Counted from the first letter of the stretch, positions 39,595 through 49,563 are shown. The stretch is DNA of 64,000 nucleotides from Gammaproteobacteria bacterium (GCA_947469285.1 CANIOW010000018.1:1-64000); one strand, 5' to 3'. A program made the numbers and translations. Notes: generated by a model not told the origin, from the letters alone.

Positions 39595-40548
39595 ATGAAA
39601 ACCCAGAGCCCGTATTCGATGTCGGACCGCACTTTGGGGTGGGCCAGTCGGGCGGCTATACGCGTCCTGGAGACCGTCTCAGGCCAGCAGAAACTGCAGC
39701 AAAAATACCACCGCTACCGTCGCGATGCTCACCAGGACGGCTGCTTTTGGAGTGATGGCGTTCACCTGCTTGGTATCCAAGCACAGCTCAACCCAGAGGC
39801 CCTCGAGCGCTTGCCGCGCCATGGGCCGCTGTTACTGGTGGCCAACCACCCCTTTGGCATCGTTGATGGACTGCTGCTGTGCTGGTTAGTCAGTCAAGTC
39901 CGCCAGGACTTCAAGATCCTGCTCAATGGTGGGCGCTATTTATCTGAAATGGGCAGCCATGCCATTCCGCTGGACAATTCAGGCACCCGACAGGCCCAAA
40001 AGTCCAACGCTGCGGCGCGCATCGAAGCCCGTCGCACGCTGGAAACGGGCGGCGTGCTCATTATTTTTCCAGCCGGCGGTATTTCCACCTCGCCGGATCG
40101 CTGGGGTCGGACGCCCGCGATGGACGTCCACTGGCATCCGTTTGTGGCCCAATTGCTGACACGCACCCAATGCCAAGTGCTACCAGTGTGGTTCAGTGGC
40201 CAGAACAGCCGTTGGTTCCAAATTGCCAGCCACCTCAGCCTGTCCTTGCGCTGGGGCATGCTCATCGGCGAGAACATGCGGCGTGTCCGCCAACCCATCC
40301 GGATGATCGTCGGCCAGCCATTTTCCAATGCCGAGCTGCCGCACCATCGAGACCGCACGGCCATCGCACGCGAACTGTGCCACCGTACCTATGCGCTAGG
40401 GGGCATCGATGCGTCTCTCCCCGGCCGTATCGTCGGCTGGCCGAAAGCGCTCACCAGTGCCGCCAAAAAGCCCGGGTTACTGGAGAGCCTCCGTCTGCGT
40501 CTGGCTGCGCGGACCACCCATGAGCATGCGGATCCTGAATTGCGCTGA
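39595..40548 (+). CDS. PlsC-like lysophospholipid/acyl-ACP acyltransferase
   Basis: 317 residues. Motif I is NHPFGIVDG with His85 and Asp91 (HX5D, one residue wider than the usual HX4D); motif III is FPAGGIST. The NHPFG form is seen in ornithine-lipid and hemolysin-type acyltransferases. No clear transmembrane helix. It would transfer an acyl chain to a lysolipid or amino-lipid acceptor. Neighbours are unrelated (SDR before, MetY after). ATG at 39595 has only a weak ribosome site. Confidence 0.8.
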   Translation: MKTQSPYSMSDRTLGWASRAAIRVLETVSGQQKLQQKYHRYRRDAHQDGCFWSDGVHLLGIQAQLNPEALERLPRHGPLLLVANHPFGIVDGLLLCWLVSQVRQDFKILLNGGRYLSEMGSHAIPLDNSGTRQAQKSNAAARIEARRTLETGGVLIIFPAGGISTSPDRWGRTPAMDVHWHPFVAQLLTRTQCQVLPVWFSGQNSRWFQIASHLSLSLRWGMLIGENMRRVRQPIRMIVGQPFSNAELPHHRDRTAIARELCHRTYALGGIDASLPGRIVGWPKALTSAAKKPGLLESLRLRLAARTTHEHADPELR

Positions 40549-40656
40549 AATGACGGCAGTAGGATCCCAGCGCCGCTGTGGTAGCCTTTTGCACCGCTGA
40601 TGGACGCTCCATTCCCTGGAGTCCGAGCGCACGTTTTTTGGACCAGGAGCGGAACG

Positions 40657-41952
40657 ATGGCTGCGCCGACGCCACCAGGCTTTGAAACCCTGAGCCTACA
40701 TGCTGGGCAACACCCAGACCCTGTCCATGGGGCACGCGCAGTGCCCATTTATCAGACCTCATCTTACGTTTTCGAAGACACCGAGCAGGCCGCTGCGTTG
40801 TTCAACCTTGAACGGCCAGGCTATGTTTACAGCCGCATCCAGAACCCCACCGTCGCTGTGCTGGAGGAACGTCTGGCCGCACTGGAAGGTGGCGTAGGAG
40901 CGGTGTGTACCGCCAGCGGCATGGCCGCCATGCACATTGCCATTGCCAATATCGTCAGCGCCGGCGAACACATCGTCGCTTCCGCTTCGCTCTATGGCGG
41001 CACCATCAGCCTGCTAGCGCAGACGCTGCCGCGCTTTGGTATCACCACCACTTTCGTGAAGCCGCGAGATCTCGATGGCTTCCGCGCCGCGGTGCAGCCC
41101 AACACGCGGCTATTCATCGGCGAAACCATTGGCAACCCGGGCCTTGAGGTTATCGACATTCCAGCGCTGGCCGATATCGCCCATGCCGCCGGGGTGCCAC
41201 TGCTCATGGACAGCACCTTCACCACCCCCTGGCTGTGCCGCCCCTTCGAGCACGGGGCCGATCTGGTGATGCACTCGTTGACCAAGTGGATCGGCGGCCA
41301 CGGTATCGCCATCGGTGGCGCCGTCATCGACAGCGGGCGCTTCGACTGGGTGGCCTCCGGCAAATACCCCATGCTCACTGAACCGGGCACGGCCTACCAT
41401 GGCATTGTGTTCACCGACCAGTTTGGTCCCGGCGCCTACCTCATGCGCCTGCGCACCGAAGGCCTGCGCCAATTTGGCGCCTGTCTGGCACCCACCAACG
41501 CCTTCCACCTGTTGCAAGGGGCCGAGACACTGGGACTGCGTATGCAGCGCCACTTGGAAAATACCCATGCCGTGCTGGCCTTCCTGAGCGGGCACAAAGC
41601 CGTGGCCTGGGTTACCCATCCCAGCCTACCCACCCACCCGGACCATGCTCTGGCCGCCCGTCTGCTGCCACGGGGTGCTGGGGCCATGGTGAGCTTCGGC
41701 GTTAAAGGCGGCCGTGCCGCCGGCACGAAATTTATCGGCGCCTTACGTCTGGCCAGCCATCTGGCCAATGTCGGTGATGCTAAAACGCTGGTCATCCACC
41801 CGGCAAGCACCACCCACCAGCAAATGAATACGGCGCAGCTTGAGGCCGCGGGCATCGGCGAAGACATGGTCCGGCTGTCGGTGGGCATCGAATCTATTGA
41901 AGACATCTTGCGTGACATGGACCAGGCCCTGCGCGCCTCCCAGAAGAGCTGA
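40657..41952 (+). CDS. metY: O-acetylhomoserine sulfhydrylase/aminocarboxypropyltransferase (MetY)
   Basis: 431 residues, as expected for the MetY group of the Cys/Met PLP family. Makes homocysteine from O-acetylhomoserine and sulfide. PLP Lys210 lies in MHSLTKWIGGHGIAIGG; other signatures are YSRIQNPTVAVLEERLA, SGMAAMHIAIANI and LHAGQHPDPVHGARAVPIYQ. C-terminal WVTHPSLP and VHPASTTHQQ match the family. Start at 40657 with AGGAG 7 bases upstream; a longer frame to 40600 lacks conservation. Followed 12 bases later by an alpha/beta-hydrolase, probably one transcript. Confidence 0.94.
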   Translation: MAAPTPPGFETLSLHAGQHPDPVHGARAVPIYQTSSYVFEDTEQAAALFNLERPGYVYSRIQNPTVAVLEERLAALEGGVGAVCTASGMAAMHIAIANIVSAGEHIVASASLYGGTISLLAQTLPRFGITTTFVKPRDLDGFRAAVQPNTRLFIGETIGNPGLEVIDIPALADIAHAAGVPLLMDSTFTTPWLCRPFEHGADLVMHSLTKWIGGHGIAIGGAVIDSGRFDWVASGKYPMLTEPGTAYHGIVFTDQFGPGAYLMRLRTEGLRQFGACLAPTNAFHLLQGAETLGLRMQRHLENTHAVLAFLSGHKAVAWVTHPSLPTHPDHALAARLLPRGAGAMVSFGVKGGRAAGTKFIGALRLASHLANVGDAKTLVIHPASTTHQQMNTAQLEAAGIGEDMVRLSVGIESIEDILRDMDQALRASQKS

Positions 41953-41964
41953 ACGAGGCCGCCC

Positions 41965-42762
41965 ATGGAATTTTTAATTAACGGCCAGAAGGTTTATGCG
42001 GGCACCGGTGGTCGGCCCCACATCCCCGGCCAACGGCTCGCGATCTTCGTGCATGGCGCCGGCCTAGACCACACCACCTGGGCGCTACAGAGCCGCTGGC
42101 TGGCGTTTCGCGGCCTAAATGTACTGGCAGTCGATCTGCCGGGTCACGGACGCTCAGCGGGCCCTCCGTTGCCCGAAGTGGGTGCGATGGCGGCCTGGGT
42201 GACCCAACTGATCGCCGCTGCAGGCGCCGCAACGGCCGCCCTGATCGGCCATTCGATGGGTTCGCTGGTGGCCTTGGAGGCCGCCGGGCAATCACCGGCG
42301 ACGGTAGAAGCGCTGCTGCTCATCGGGACCGCCGCGGCCATGCCGGTGCACCCCGACTTGCTCGGCGCCGCCGCGGCCAACCACCACGACGCGATCGACA
42401 TGGTGAACCTCTGGGGCTTCGGCCAGCGTGCCGGCCTGGGCGGCAGCGCCGCACCGGGCGTGTGGATGACGGGTAGTGGCAACTGCCTGCTGGAGCAGGC
42501 CGCCCCCGGCGTACTCCACAATGACCTGTCGGCCTGCAACGCCTACCGCACCGCGCTGGAAGCGGCGTCGCGAGTTACCGCCACCACTACTGTGGTGGCT
42601 GGCGAGTTCGACCAAATGACGCCCCTCAAAAGTGGACGCCAGCTGGCCAACGCCATCACCGGCGCAAAACTCATGGTCTGCGCTGGCGCCGGTCATATGC
42701 TGCCCGCAGAATGTCCCGATGAACTGATCGAGGCGATGACGGCGCTCTTGCTGCGTCGATAG
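41965..42762 (+). CDS. Alpha/beta-fold hydrolase
   Basis: 265 residues, cytosolic (no signal). FVHGAGLDHTTW, DLPGHGRSAG, nucleophile GHSMGSL, Asp in AGEFDQMTP and His in GAGHMLPAE give a complete triad. Preceded by GAGG. Follows metY by 12 bases. Could act as an esterase or haloperoxidase-like enzyme; homoserine acetyltransferase is unlikely because it is too short and lacks that family's N-terminal features. Confidence 0.85.
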   Translation: MEFLINGQKVYAGTGGRPHIPGQRLAIFVHGAGLDHTTWALQSRWLAFRGLNVLAVDLPGHGRSAGPPLPEVGAMAAWVTQLIAAAGAATAALIGHSMGSLVALEAAGQSPATVEALLLIGTAAAMPVHPDLLGAAAANHHDAIDMVNLWGFGQRAGLGGSAAPGVWMTGSGNCLLEQAAPGVLHNDLSACNAYRTALEAASRVTATTTVVAGEFDQMTPLKSGRQLANAITGAKLMVCAGAGHMLPAECPDELIEAMTALLLRR

Positions 42763-42774
42763 CGGCGTCGATAG

Positions 42775-44829
42775 CTACTCCGTGCGAAAGCCGATCTTCG
42801 CGTGGGAACCGTCGCAGAACGGTTTTCTCGCCGAGGCCCCGCAGCGACACAGCATCGCAGACTTCACCCGCTTGATCGCCAGACCCGAACCGCAAACAAT
42901 CTCCAGGTTGCCGCTGCAGCGCAGCGGCCCATGCGGCACCGGCTCCACCGCCAGTACGCCGTCTCTTTCGGCCAGCGCAGGCGATTCGATGGGCGCGCAT
43001 TCACCGGTCGCCACAAAGCCGGCACTGGCATGAGAGCCGTCACAAAACGGCTTATTGGCTGACTGGCCGCAGCGGCACAAGCTGGCACGAAACCCCATCG
43101 CTCGACCGCTCAGATGCAGATTCGCGGCCAGCAGATAGGGCCCATTTTCAATCAGGCGCGCTACATTGACTGCAGGCGCCTGCTCCGGCGCACCACCATC
43201 CTGCCGCACAAAGGTGATGGCCCCGGAGGGACATCCGAGCGCCGCCTGTAACAGCTCAGCCTGATCTTCCGCGCCAACCTGCAGCACGCTACCACCATCG
43301 GCCGTCGGAAAAAACCGTGGTGCTAAGTGCGCACAGCGACGGGAGTGAATGCAACGTTTCCAATCCACCTGAACGGTCATCGCCACCGTGGCAGCGCTCG
43401 CAGCACTCCCTACCCCGGCAGCAGTTTCCGCTGGAAGCCCGACCGCAGGTGCTGGCGATCTGACGCGTACGCGCGCGTTCGCTGGTGCAGTCGGCGGCGT
43501 TACCGCTGGCGCCCCAAGCGTCGCTGCTGCTGTTTGGTCCCACAGCCGTTGCAATTCCAGCAGCTTTTGCGCCGAGCGTTGTAAATGATTGGCCACGCCA
43601 GGCAGCGCAAGCTCCTGTTCCAGTGTTCGTACCGCCGCTTCCAGCTCCGATGCTCGCTCCGCCAGCAACTGTGCCGCACAGCGTTGTAGCAGCACCACCG
43701 GTGGCCCGGCCAGCTCAAACGTCAAACCGGCACGTCGACCTCCACCGGTGGCTTTCAGCGGCAAGCTGGTAGCCGCCGTCCCGAGGGCCGTTAGCGCATA
43801 CATGAGCGACGTCCCAATGCGCGCCAATCCCGTCTGCATCGCCACCGACTGCGCATAAGGAGCCGCGGCCTGTGCCAGCGTGGCAAGCATCAACGAATAC
43901 ACGCAATTACCCAGGTCCACCACCCGCATCGCCAGCGGGTGAGTGATGTAAGTCGAATGCTTCTGCCGAATTGAACCCGTTAGCATGGGATTGGTGGCTG
44001 CCAGACGCCCCGGCTCAAAGGCAGGACGTGCCGCTTTCAGCTGCAGAAATTCTTCCGCCACCGCATGAAAACGAAAGTAGTGTGAATCTTCAGAATGACT
44101 TGGCGCACCCTCACCTTGGAGCACGATCTTCTCGATGGCGGCCTGCGCTGACGCCAAATCCGTCACCACCGCAAGCCCCGGCAAGGCGAACTGATCCTCG
44201 CTCATTTGCGCGTCACCGCGGCCAGCGAAGAGCGCCTGCTCGCCAAACTTTTCGGCCATCCGCTTCAGGCTGAACAGAATGCTGCTGTAAAGATGGCCCT
44301 GAGTCTCGTAGTCCGATTGCGTAGGCGAAAATAAATCCGTGCGAATCTCACGGAAGTAACGCTCTTTATGACTAAACGTCTGACCATCACGCACATCAGC
44401 ATTTAACGGCCGTTCGATGTAAACGAAATGGCGGATCGTTGACTCATTAAAGGGCGACAGTGTGAACTCGTAGTCGGCGGGAAAGCGGCCGACGCCTACC
44501 GGAAAATCTGGACGCCCGAAATTCGCTGTCGCCCCGAGCGCTGACAGTAGGTTATTGACCAACGTCAGGTGGAGCATCTCCTCAACGGCGACAATTCTGA
44601 ACTGCTGACGCCAGCGCTCAATGGCCTCCAGCTCAAGCGGCGTGACTCCCTCATCCAGAGAGCGCTTCAGGGTCAGCATGGCGTACAAGTAGCTGCACAT
44701 CACCGTGTGTTCGAATTCCGCCGCTTCGCGCAGCAAGAACACTAACTCCGAACGGTCACGGACAAAATCCACGTTGAAATCAACAAATTCGACGGAATCC
44801 ATGCGCAGCGCCTCGGTGTCCACGTTCAT
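42775..44829 (-). CDS. Multi-domain iron protein: ferritin-like (VioB-type) + 4Fe-4S + two CDGSH domains
   Basis: 684 residues. Residues ~25-260 are a ferritin-like domain of the iminophenyl-pyruvate dimer synthase (VioB) type: LREAAEFEHTVMCSYLYAML and VAVEEMLHLTLVNNLLSALG carry the E-H and E-E-x-x-H iron ligands. A helical region (~290-420) and an Ala/Pro linker follow. Residues ~485-545 are a mono-cluster 4Fe-4S domain (WKRCIHSRRCAH and GCPSGAITF). The C-terminus has two CDGSH clusters, CRCGQSANKPFCDGSH and CRCGASARKPFCDGSH, each binding 2Fe-2S. Sequential iron sites suggest di-iron chemistry fed by electrons from the clusters (inference). Convergent with the hydrolase gene, 12 bases apart. 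Confidence 0.88.
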   Translation of the reverse strand: MNVDTEALRMDSVEFVDFNVDFVRDRSELVFLLREAAEFEHTVMCSYLYAMLTLKRSLDEGVTPLELEAIERWRQQFRIVAVEEMLHLTLVNNLLSALGATANFGRPDFPVGVGRFPADYEFTLSPFNESTIRHFVYIERPLNADVRDGQTFSHKERYFREIRTDLFSPTQSDYETQGHLYSSILFSLKRMAEKFGEQALFAGRGDAQMSEDQFALPGLAVVTDLASAQAAIEKIVLQGEGAPSHSEDSHYFRFHAVAEEFLQLKAARPAFEPGRLAATNPMLTGSIRQKHSTYITHPLAMRVVDLGNCVYSLMLATLAQAAAPYAQSVAMQTGLARIGTSLMYALTALGTAATSLPLKATGGGRRAGLTFELAGPPVVLLQRCAAQLLAERASELEAAVRTLEQELALPGVANHLQRSAQKLLELQRLWDQTAAATLGAPAVTPPTAPANARVRVRSPAPAVGLPAETAAGVGSAASAATVAMTVQVDWKRCIHSRRCAHLAPRFFPTADGGSVLQVGAEDQAELLQAALGCPSGAITFVRQDGGAPEQAPAVNVARLIENGPYLLAANLHLSGRAMGFRASLCRCGQSANKPFCDGSHASAGFVATGECAPIESPALAERDGVLAVEPVPHGPLRCSGNLEIVCGSGLAIKRVKSAMLCRCGASARKPFCDGSHAKIGFRTE

Positions 44830-44866
44830 CCCCCACAGTGGTCGGGCGATTTTATCGCAAAATACC

Positions 44867-45532
44867 TCAACCGACTGTATGCAGGATACTCACATCACCC
44901 GTCGCCAGCGAATAAACCGCGCCTACAATCCGCACCGCGCCGCTCTCGATGCGCCGCGCGACGCTGTCACTGCGTGAAACCAGTAGTTCAACCGAACGCC
45001 GAACATTGACCGCCACAGCGTTTTCCAGCAGCGCTCCCGGAAGCAACCGAGCCTCCTCCACGGCTGGCGCGATCTCGCGTACCAAAAAACCGAAAGCTCC
45101 ATGCCCCTCAGAAGTCTCGATAGCGGCACTGACAGCGCCGCATTTCGCATGCCCTAGTACCACCACCAGTCGAACGCCCAGATACTCAATCGCATATTCG
45201 ATGCTAGCCAAAGTGCCGGTACCCACAATATTGCCAGCCACCCGCACTACAAACAGGTCTCCATGACCCTGATCAAAAATAAGCTCAGGGGAAACCCGTG
45301 AATCTGCACACCCAAGGATGGCAGCAAACGGATATTGACCCTCCGCCAGTCGCTCACGTTCATCCTCCGTGGTCGAACGGGCACTTCTCTCGTTGTTCAG
45401 AAACCGCCAGTGCCCTTCAAGCAGGCGTAGCAGAGCCTGTTCCTTGCTTAGTGATTGACCTGGGGAACGGCTGGGATTGGTTAGAGAAACCACGCTACAG
45501 CCGTGACACAGAACAGCCGGAGGACTGGCCAT
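44867..45532 (-). CDS. can: Beta-class carbonic anhydrase
   Basis: 221 residues. Interconverts CO2 and bicarbonate. Zinc ligands are in LGCADSRVSPE (Cys, Asp-Ser-Arg) and GHAKCGAV (His, Cys), with the DLFVVRVAGNIV and ASIEYAIEYLGVRLVVVLGH segments conserved. The N-terminal ~35 residues are variable. ATG at 45532 used; a TTG at 45541 is an alternative. Lies 37 bases upstream of the ferritin/CDGSH gene in the same direction, so it may share its transcript. Confidence 0.93.
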   Translation of the reverse strand: MASPPAVLCHGCSVVSLTNPSRSPGQSLSKEQALLRLLEGHWRFLNNERSARSTTEDERERLAEGQYPFAAILGCADSRVSPELIFDQGHGDLFVVRVAGNIVGTGTLASIEYAIEYLGVRLVVVLGHAKCGAVSAAIETSEGHGAFGFLVREIAPAVEEARLLPGALLENAVAVNVRRSVELLVSRSDSVARRIESGAVRIVGAVYSLATGDVSILHTVG

Positions 45533-45805
45533 GCTCGCCAAGCTTCTTAGCTGCCACCAGCATTCCGACGAGAAGCCGTATGCGAGAGATGTTCATGCTC
45601 ACCAGTGAATCAAGTGCAACAAGATGCATTCCCGGTGGTTCCTAATGACGGAGGGCGCGGTTCTTTCAGTAGAAAATTGACTTACCAGTAGCATATAGCG
45701 ATTCTTGCTTCTAGCATCGCCTAGTTTATGCCCACCCTGACATTCAGCGGTACACAAGAACTTTATCGCTCCGAAATACCCGCTTCGATACCTACGAATG
45801 CCGCG

Positions 45806-46873
45806 TCATACCGGCTGGAAGCCACGCTGATCGCTAACCAGCAAGTCGCTTCGATGGCGTTGGAGCCAGCCATAATAGGAATTACCTTCCGTCTGAAACG
45901 GGTTACTAAACGCCTCATTGAGATCTACGCGGTCGCGGAAAAATTCACGTGCAGGCTTGGGGATTTTCTCGCCGTTATCGAAGGCTCCATAGGCCCAATA
46001 GCCCGCTGGAATCCCATCAACACGCGCATCCCGAATGGCACGCTTGTACCAATTCCAAATCTCCATGATCTCCAGATTTTCGCCGGCATACTTTTCAGTA
46101 ACGTAGTCTCCCAAGGAATTTACCTTGGTGAAGTGATAAAACTTCAATGGATGACCATTCACGCGGATATTCCCTTCACCCGTAATCTCAAGCCTACGGG
46201 TCGTAATATTCCAACTTGCCACATTACAACCTGGATCTCTCTCTACGTAAACACGCTCAAAGAGCGCAGGTACTAAATCGCACCACTTTTGGTCGGTAAA
46301 TATTCCGTTTACAAGATCGGCATAGCAAGCGTCATATAAACGCTCGCTCCACCAATCAGCGAAGGCGCGCCCGGTCACATCATTGGCAACGGCGCAAAAA
46401 CCCAAATTAAACACCCCGTGGGTTAACGAAACCAATTCATTGTCGCGGACATCACGCGGAAGGCGGTTCGGCGATGTCTGGTGCGGGGTTAGCACAATCG
46501 ACGCATGCTGCAGTCGATCTAAAACTGAATCCAGCGAATGAAACACGGCAATGTCCGGGTCGAGATAGACCGCAAAATCAGCGCCTGCCAACAGTAGATG
46601 TCGCAGCATCTGCCCTTTCACGGCGGTCGACGCTTCTACCACGTCATGCTTAAACAACCAGCCATCAAAATTTTCAAAACCGAGCTCGTGAGCATAAATT
46701 ACCTGAGAAAATTCCCGCAAAGCACCAGACAGGTCAACGCCGGAAGGCGGCTTGTCCGTGATGAGAGCCCACATTTCCCAATCGGGATGAACAAGCTTTA
46801 AGGTTTTCGCAAGCACAAGGGCTCTAGACAAATAACTAAACGTGAAGCTAGTAAAACACTTAACTGACCTCAC
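45806..46873 (-). CDS. Glycosyltransferase with DxD-type nucleotide-sugar site
   Basis: 355 residues. N-terminus CFTSFTFSYLSRALVLAKTLK is a Rossmann-like donor fold and YLDPDIAVFHSLD is the DxD motif typical of GT-A enzymes of the GT8-like clan. Later HGVFNLGFCAV, TDQKWCDLVPALFE and NVASWN resemble enzymes acting on surface polysaccharide. GTG start at 46873 overlaps the stop of the upstream glycosyltransferase (GTGA), so the two are translationally coupled. The acceptor is unknown; about 270 bases of non-coding sequence separate its end from the carbonic anhydrase. Confidence 0.75.
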   Translation of the reverse strand: MRSVKCFTSFTFSYLSRALVLAKTLKLVHPDWEMWALITDKPPSGVDLSGALREFSQVIYAHELGFENFDGWLFKHDVVEASTAVKGQMLRHLLLAGADFAVYLDPDIAVFHSLDSVLDRLQHASIVLTPHQTSPNRLPRDVRDNELVSLTHGVFNLGFCAVANDVTGRAFADWWSERLYDACYADLVNGIFTDQKWCDLVPALFERVYVERDPGCNVASWNITTRRLEITGEGNIRVNGHPLKFYHFTKVNSLGDYVTEKYAGENLEIMEIWNWYKRAIRDARVDGIPAGYWAYGAFDNGEKIPKPAREFFRDRVDLNEAFSNPFQTEGNSYYGWLQRHRSDLLVSDQRGFQPV

Positions 46874-49407
46874 GATTTTCTCCGCATTTTCATGACCACA
46901 TCGGAGCTAGCCGTGGTTCCGGAGGAAAGGATCGTTGGCGCGGCCTGCGGATGACGACGGGCCTCGCGCGCCATCTCCACCGCACCTGAAGTCACCAGAA
47001 ATTCTTGTAACGCGTGCTGGGAATCAAAAACATGACCGAACTGACCCGCAAGCACCATGGCAGCCACGTTACCGCTGCTTGACAGGCACAACACCTTGCA
47101 ACCAGCGGCGACACCTTCATGTGCCACGAAAGAAAAAGTTTCTGGCCAAGGAGAAAGCACCAATAAAATATCAATGCAATGCTGCTTAAGTAACCGCACA
47201 GTCGCCATACGATCCAAAGCGAGTACTTCCGTCACTACAAACTGGGTATTCGGAATGTTCGATACCCCACCGGCCGCGAAGTGATAAAAGGAATAGCGCT
47301 CATCGTCCTTAAACGATGCTGATAAGGCTTCAAAGAAACCCCATCCCTTGTTCTTCGATGGGAAGCCAATGAACCCAATTCTTATTGGTCCAGCAATAGT
47401 ATCGGCCAATACTTTGACTTTATTGACCTTCTTTGCAGCTGAAACCGGAGACTTTAAGCTCTGCAGCTCCCAATGCGCATGTACTCCCGCTGACCGCACG
47501 GGTAACGACGAGCCTTGTTGCCACACGGATAACGCATGGGCGGATGGAGCGAGTACATCAAAGTTGCAGGCGCTAAAGAGCTGGTTCATTCGCTTCAAGT
47601 GCAGCGCTCTAGTACTACCGTAAATACAAATTCTGCAAGCAAGACTTTCCGGAGGCGGCGCAGCACAGAAATTTAAGTCATTGCGCAGCAGGTTATAACC
47701 TTCGCACAGACTCGAATAGTCGTGTAACCAGTACACGGATCGATAAGGCTGAAATACCCGATTAAAATCACACAGCTGCTCCGATGAAAACCCAAAGACA
47801 CTGTGAATTATCAGCAATTTTTTGAGGGCTTTATCTTTCCCGATATCCTTCAATAACTCCACGATAACAGCGGCCTCGCAGAGGCCCGCATATACCCCAT
47901 CAATGACCACTTGCAAGTCAACCTTGGATCCACTTTCGGCGAACGAAAGACGTCCTCGGCGTGGTGAAAGATGAAGATACCCGAATTGCTGCTCTGCGAA
48001 ACGCGCTTGTTCATCGGCGATGAATATTTGAGTACCACCAACCACACGAACATAGCAATCGTGACTCAGCGACAACACCAATCCCGCACGCTTTAGACTG
48101 GCTTTAGCCAGTAATTTCTTTAACGCTTGGCGCGTAACAAAGTTCCCGGAGGCCTCCTGGTAATCAACGCTCAACTGCTGCGGCGTCTTCACTTCATCAA
48201 GGATCTTGCGCCGATACCCACCAGGCCGCGCCCCAAGGCGACCTTCTGCGCGACCAGCCACCAAGTAGTGCCAAAATGGATGGCAGCCGGCGTCGCGGAT
48301 ATCTGGATTGGCATCTAAATAGTACTGCGTATCAAAGTCGTGATTCGGATTTCTACCCTCCCGCCACCCTGTACGAAAATAGTGTTCCAAGGGGTCAATG
48401 CCCACCGCTAACACATCAGGATAGCGATGCTGATAGTAGACCGGTGAGAACTCTTTCTTCATCAACAGCATCTGGTTAAGGTCTTCAGCGTCGTCCTTTT
48501 TTGGTGTTGCCACTTCTATTGGCTGCGGCAAGCGCCCTTGCCCGCGACCGACGGCTAGAAAGTGCCAATAAGGGTTGACGTCGGCGGCGCGAACATCCTC
48601 ATTCTCAGCCAGGTAATAGGCAGTATTAAAATCTGATGTCGGATTCCTACCTTCGCGCCATCCAGTGTAGAAAAAATGATCCAGCGGATCTTTTTTCGCT
48701 GCTACAACGTCCTCATTCGTCTGCTCGTAAAACCCCGCGTCAAACTCGGTTTTCACCAAATCCACTTGATCGTTCAGTAGCACAGCGGGAATCGGTTCAT
48801 CTTGATCAATGACACCCCAGCTGTCACCCCGCGAATACCGCCCGGAACGTTGCTCGATCATCACCAGACATGGATTGACGAGTAAGTGATTGGCCTCCGG
48901 GTATCGGCGGAGTAATTCAGCAGTGCGCAGGACGCGGCTGGCATCTAGACCATCGCGCCACCCACGAAAGACGAAATGCGCCAGAGGATCCACGCCCTCC
49001 GGCATTGGCGTGGATAGTTGAGACAGATAGTGCGCGACATCAAACGACTCGCGCACTGCGCCGACCCAGTCAGTGACGCCATACCCGAAAAGCAATCGGC
49101 TACGGGTGGATGGTTGAACTGCCTCTACGGCAACCCGGCCTTCCGCGCGCCCATGAAACAAGTAGTGGTAATAAGGATGCAGCCCACTCTCGGCGACGTC
49201 CGGGTACCTCTTTAAATAGGAAACCACGTCGAAGCTTGCGTTCGGACTCCTGCCTTCCAGCCAGCCGATAGCGCAGAAATGGCTCAGTAGATCATCGACC
49301 GTCGCAGCGATGTCAGGGTATTCGTCTTTGTAGAAATCTACGCTAAACGATTTGCCGATCACGTGCGCCAGATGTTGTGTCGATGGTTTTTTTATTTTAG
49401 CTTTCAT
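46870..49407 (-). CDS. Repeat-bearing glycosyltransferase (GT4-like)
   Basis: 845 residues. Residues ~15-400 consist of repeats of about 35 residues in alternating pairs; consensus pieces are GWREGRNPxxDFxxxYYL, NPDVRxAGxxPxxHYL and GRAEGRL. At least eight half-units are recognisable. The C-terminal ~400 residues include a GT4-like fold, with IRIGFIGFPSKNKGWGFF, and ILLVLSPWPETFSFVAHEGVAAG resembling the E-x7-E region. The same repeats precede glycosyltransferases in other bacteria; role is thought to be structural but unproven. ATG at 49407; a TTG at 49419 is possible. Confidence 0.72.
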   Translation of the reverse strand: MKAKIKKPSTQHLAHVIGKSFSVDFYKDEYPDIAATVDDLLSHFCAIGWLEGRSPNASFDVVSYLKRYPDVAESGLHPYYHYLFHGRAEGRVAVEAVQPSTRSRLLFGYGVTDWVGAVRESFDVAHYLSQLSTPMPEGVDPLAHFVFRGWRDGLDASRVLRTAELLRRYPEANHLLVNPCLVMIEQRSGRYSRGDSWGVIDQDEPIPAVLLNDQVDLVKTEFDAGFYEQTNEDVVAAKKDPLDHFFYTGWREGRNPTSDFNTAYYLAENEDVRAADVNPYWHFLAVGRGQGRLPQPIEVATPKKDDAEDLNQMLLMKKEFSPVYYQHRYPDVLAVGIDPLEHYFRTGWREGRNPNHDFDTQYYLDANPDIRDAGCHPFWHYLVAGRAEGRLGARPGGYRRKILDEVKTPQQLSVDYQEASGNFVTRQALKKLLAKASLKRAGLVLSLSHDCYVRVVGGTQIFIADEQARFAEQQFGYLHLSPRRGRLSFAESGSKVDLQVVIDGVYAGLCEAAVIVELLKDIGKDKALKKLLIIHSVFGFSSEQLCDFNRVFQPYRSVYWLHDYSSLCEGYNLLRNDLNFCAAPPPESLACRICIYGSTRALHLKRMNQLFSACNFDVLAPSAHALSVWQQGSSLPVRSAGVHAHWELQSLKSPVSAAKKVNKVKVLADTIAGPIRIGFIGFPSKNKGWGFFEALSASFKDDERYSFYHFAAGGVSNIPNTQFVVTEVLALDRMATVRLLKQHCIDILLVLSPWPETFSFVAHEGVAAGCKVLCLSSSGNVAAMVLAGQFGHVFDSQHALQEFLVTSGAVEMAREARRHPQAAPTILSSGTTASSDVVMKMRRKS

Positions 49408-49478
49408 TACGACAATCAACTTTTATGAAGACCCCTACGTCAACAAACATCATCAAAAGCTTTGCAGAGGAGGTTTTA

Positions 49479-49547
49479 TTGAACTTCAGACAGGGAGTTA
49501 TCGCCCTCGCAAGTCGGCAGATTCTGTACTTAAGCACCACAAAATAG
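49479..49547 (+). CDS. Candidate 22-residue small ORF with strong ribosome site
   Basis: TTG start at 49479 preceded by AGAGGAGG at a spacing of 5, reading NFRQGVIALASRQILYLST and ending at TAG 49545-49547. It sits in the 496-base gap upstream of the PAS gene. A strong terminator downstream (49649-49678) on the same strand is consistent with a short plus-strand transcript. No similarity recognised; it may be a chance ORF or a regulatory leader. Confidence 0.3.
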   Translation: MNFRQGVIALASRQILYLSTTK

Positions 49548-49563
49548 CGGTATAGGGACATGT

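Noticed and set aside
49352-49555. 67-codon plus-strand ORF spanning the glycosyltransferase start and the gap.
   Set aside because: Overlaps the glycosyltransferase gene antisense and lacks a ribosome site; the shorter ORF at 49479 has a better one.
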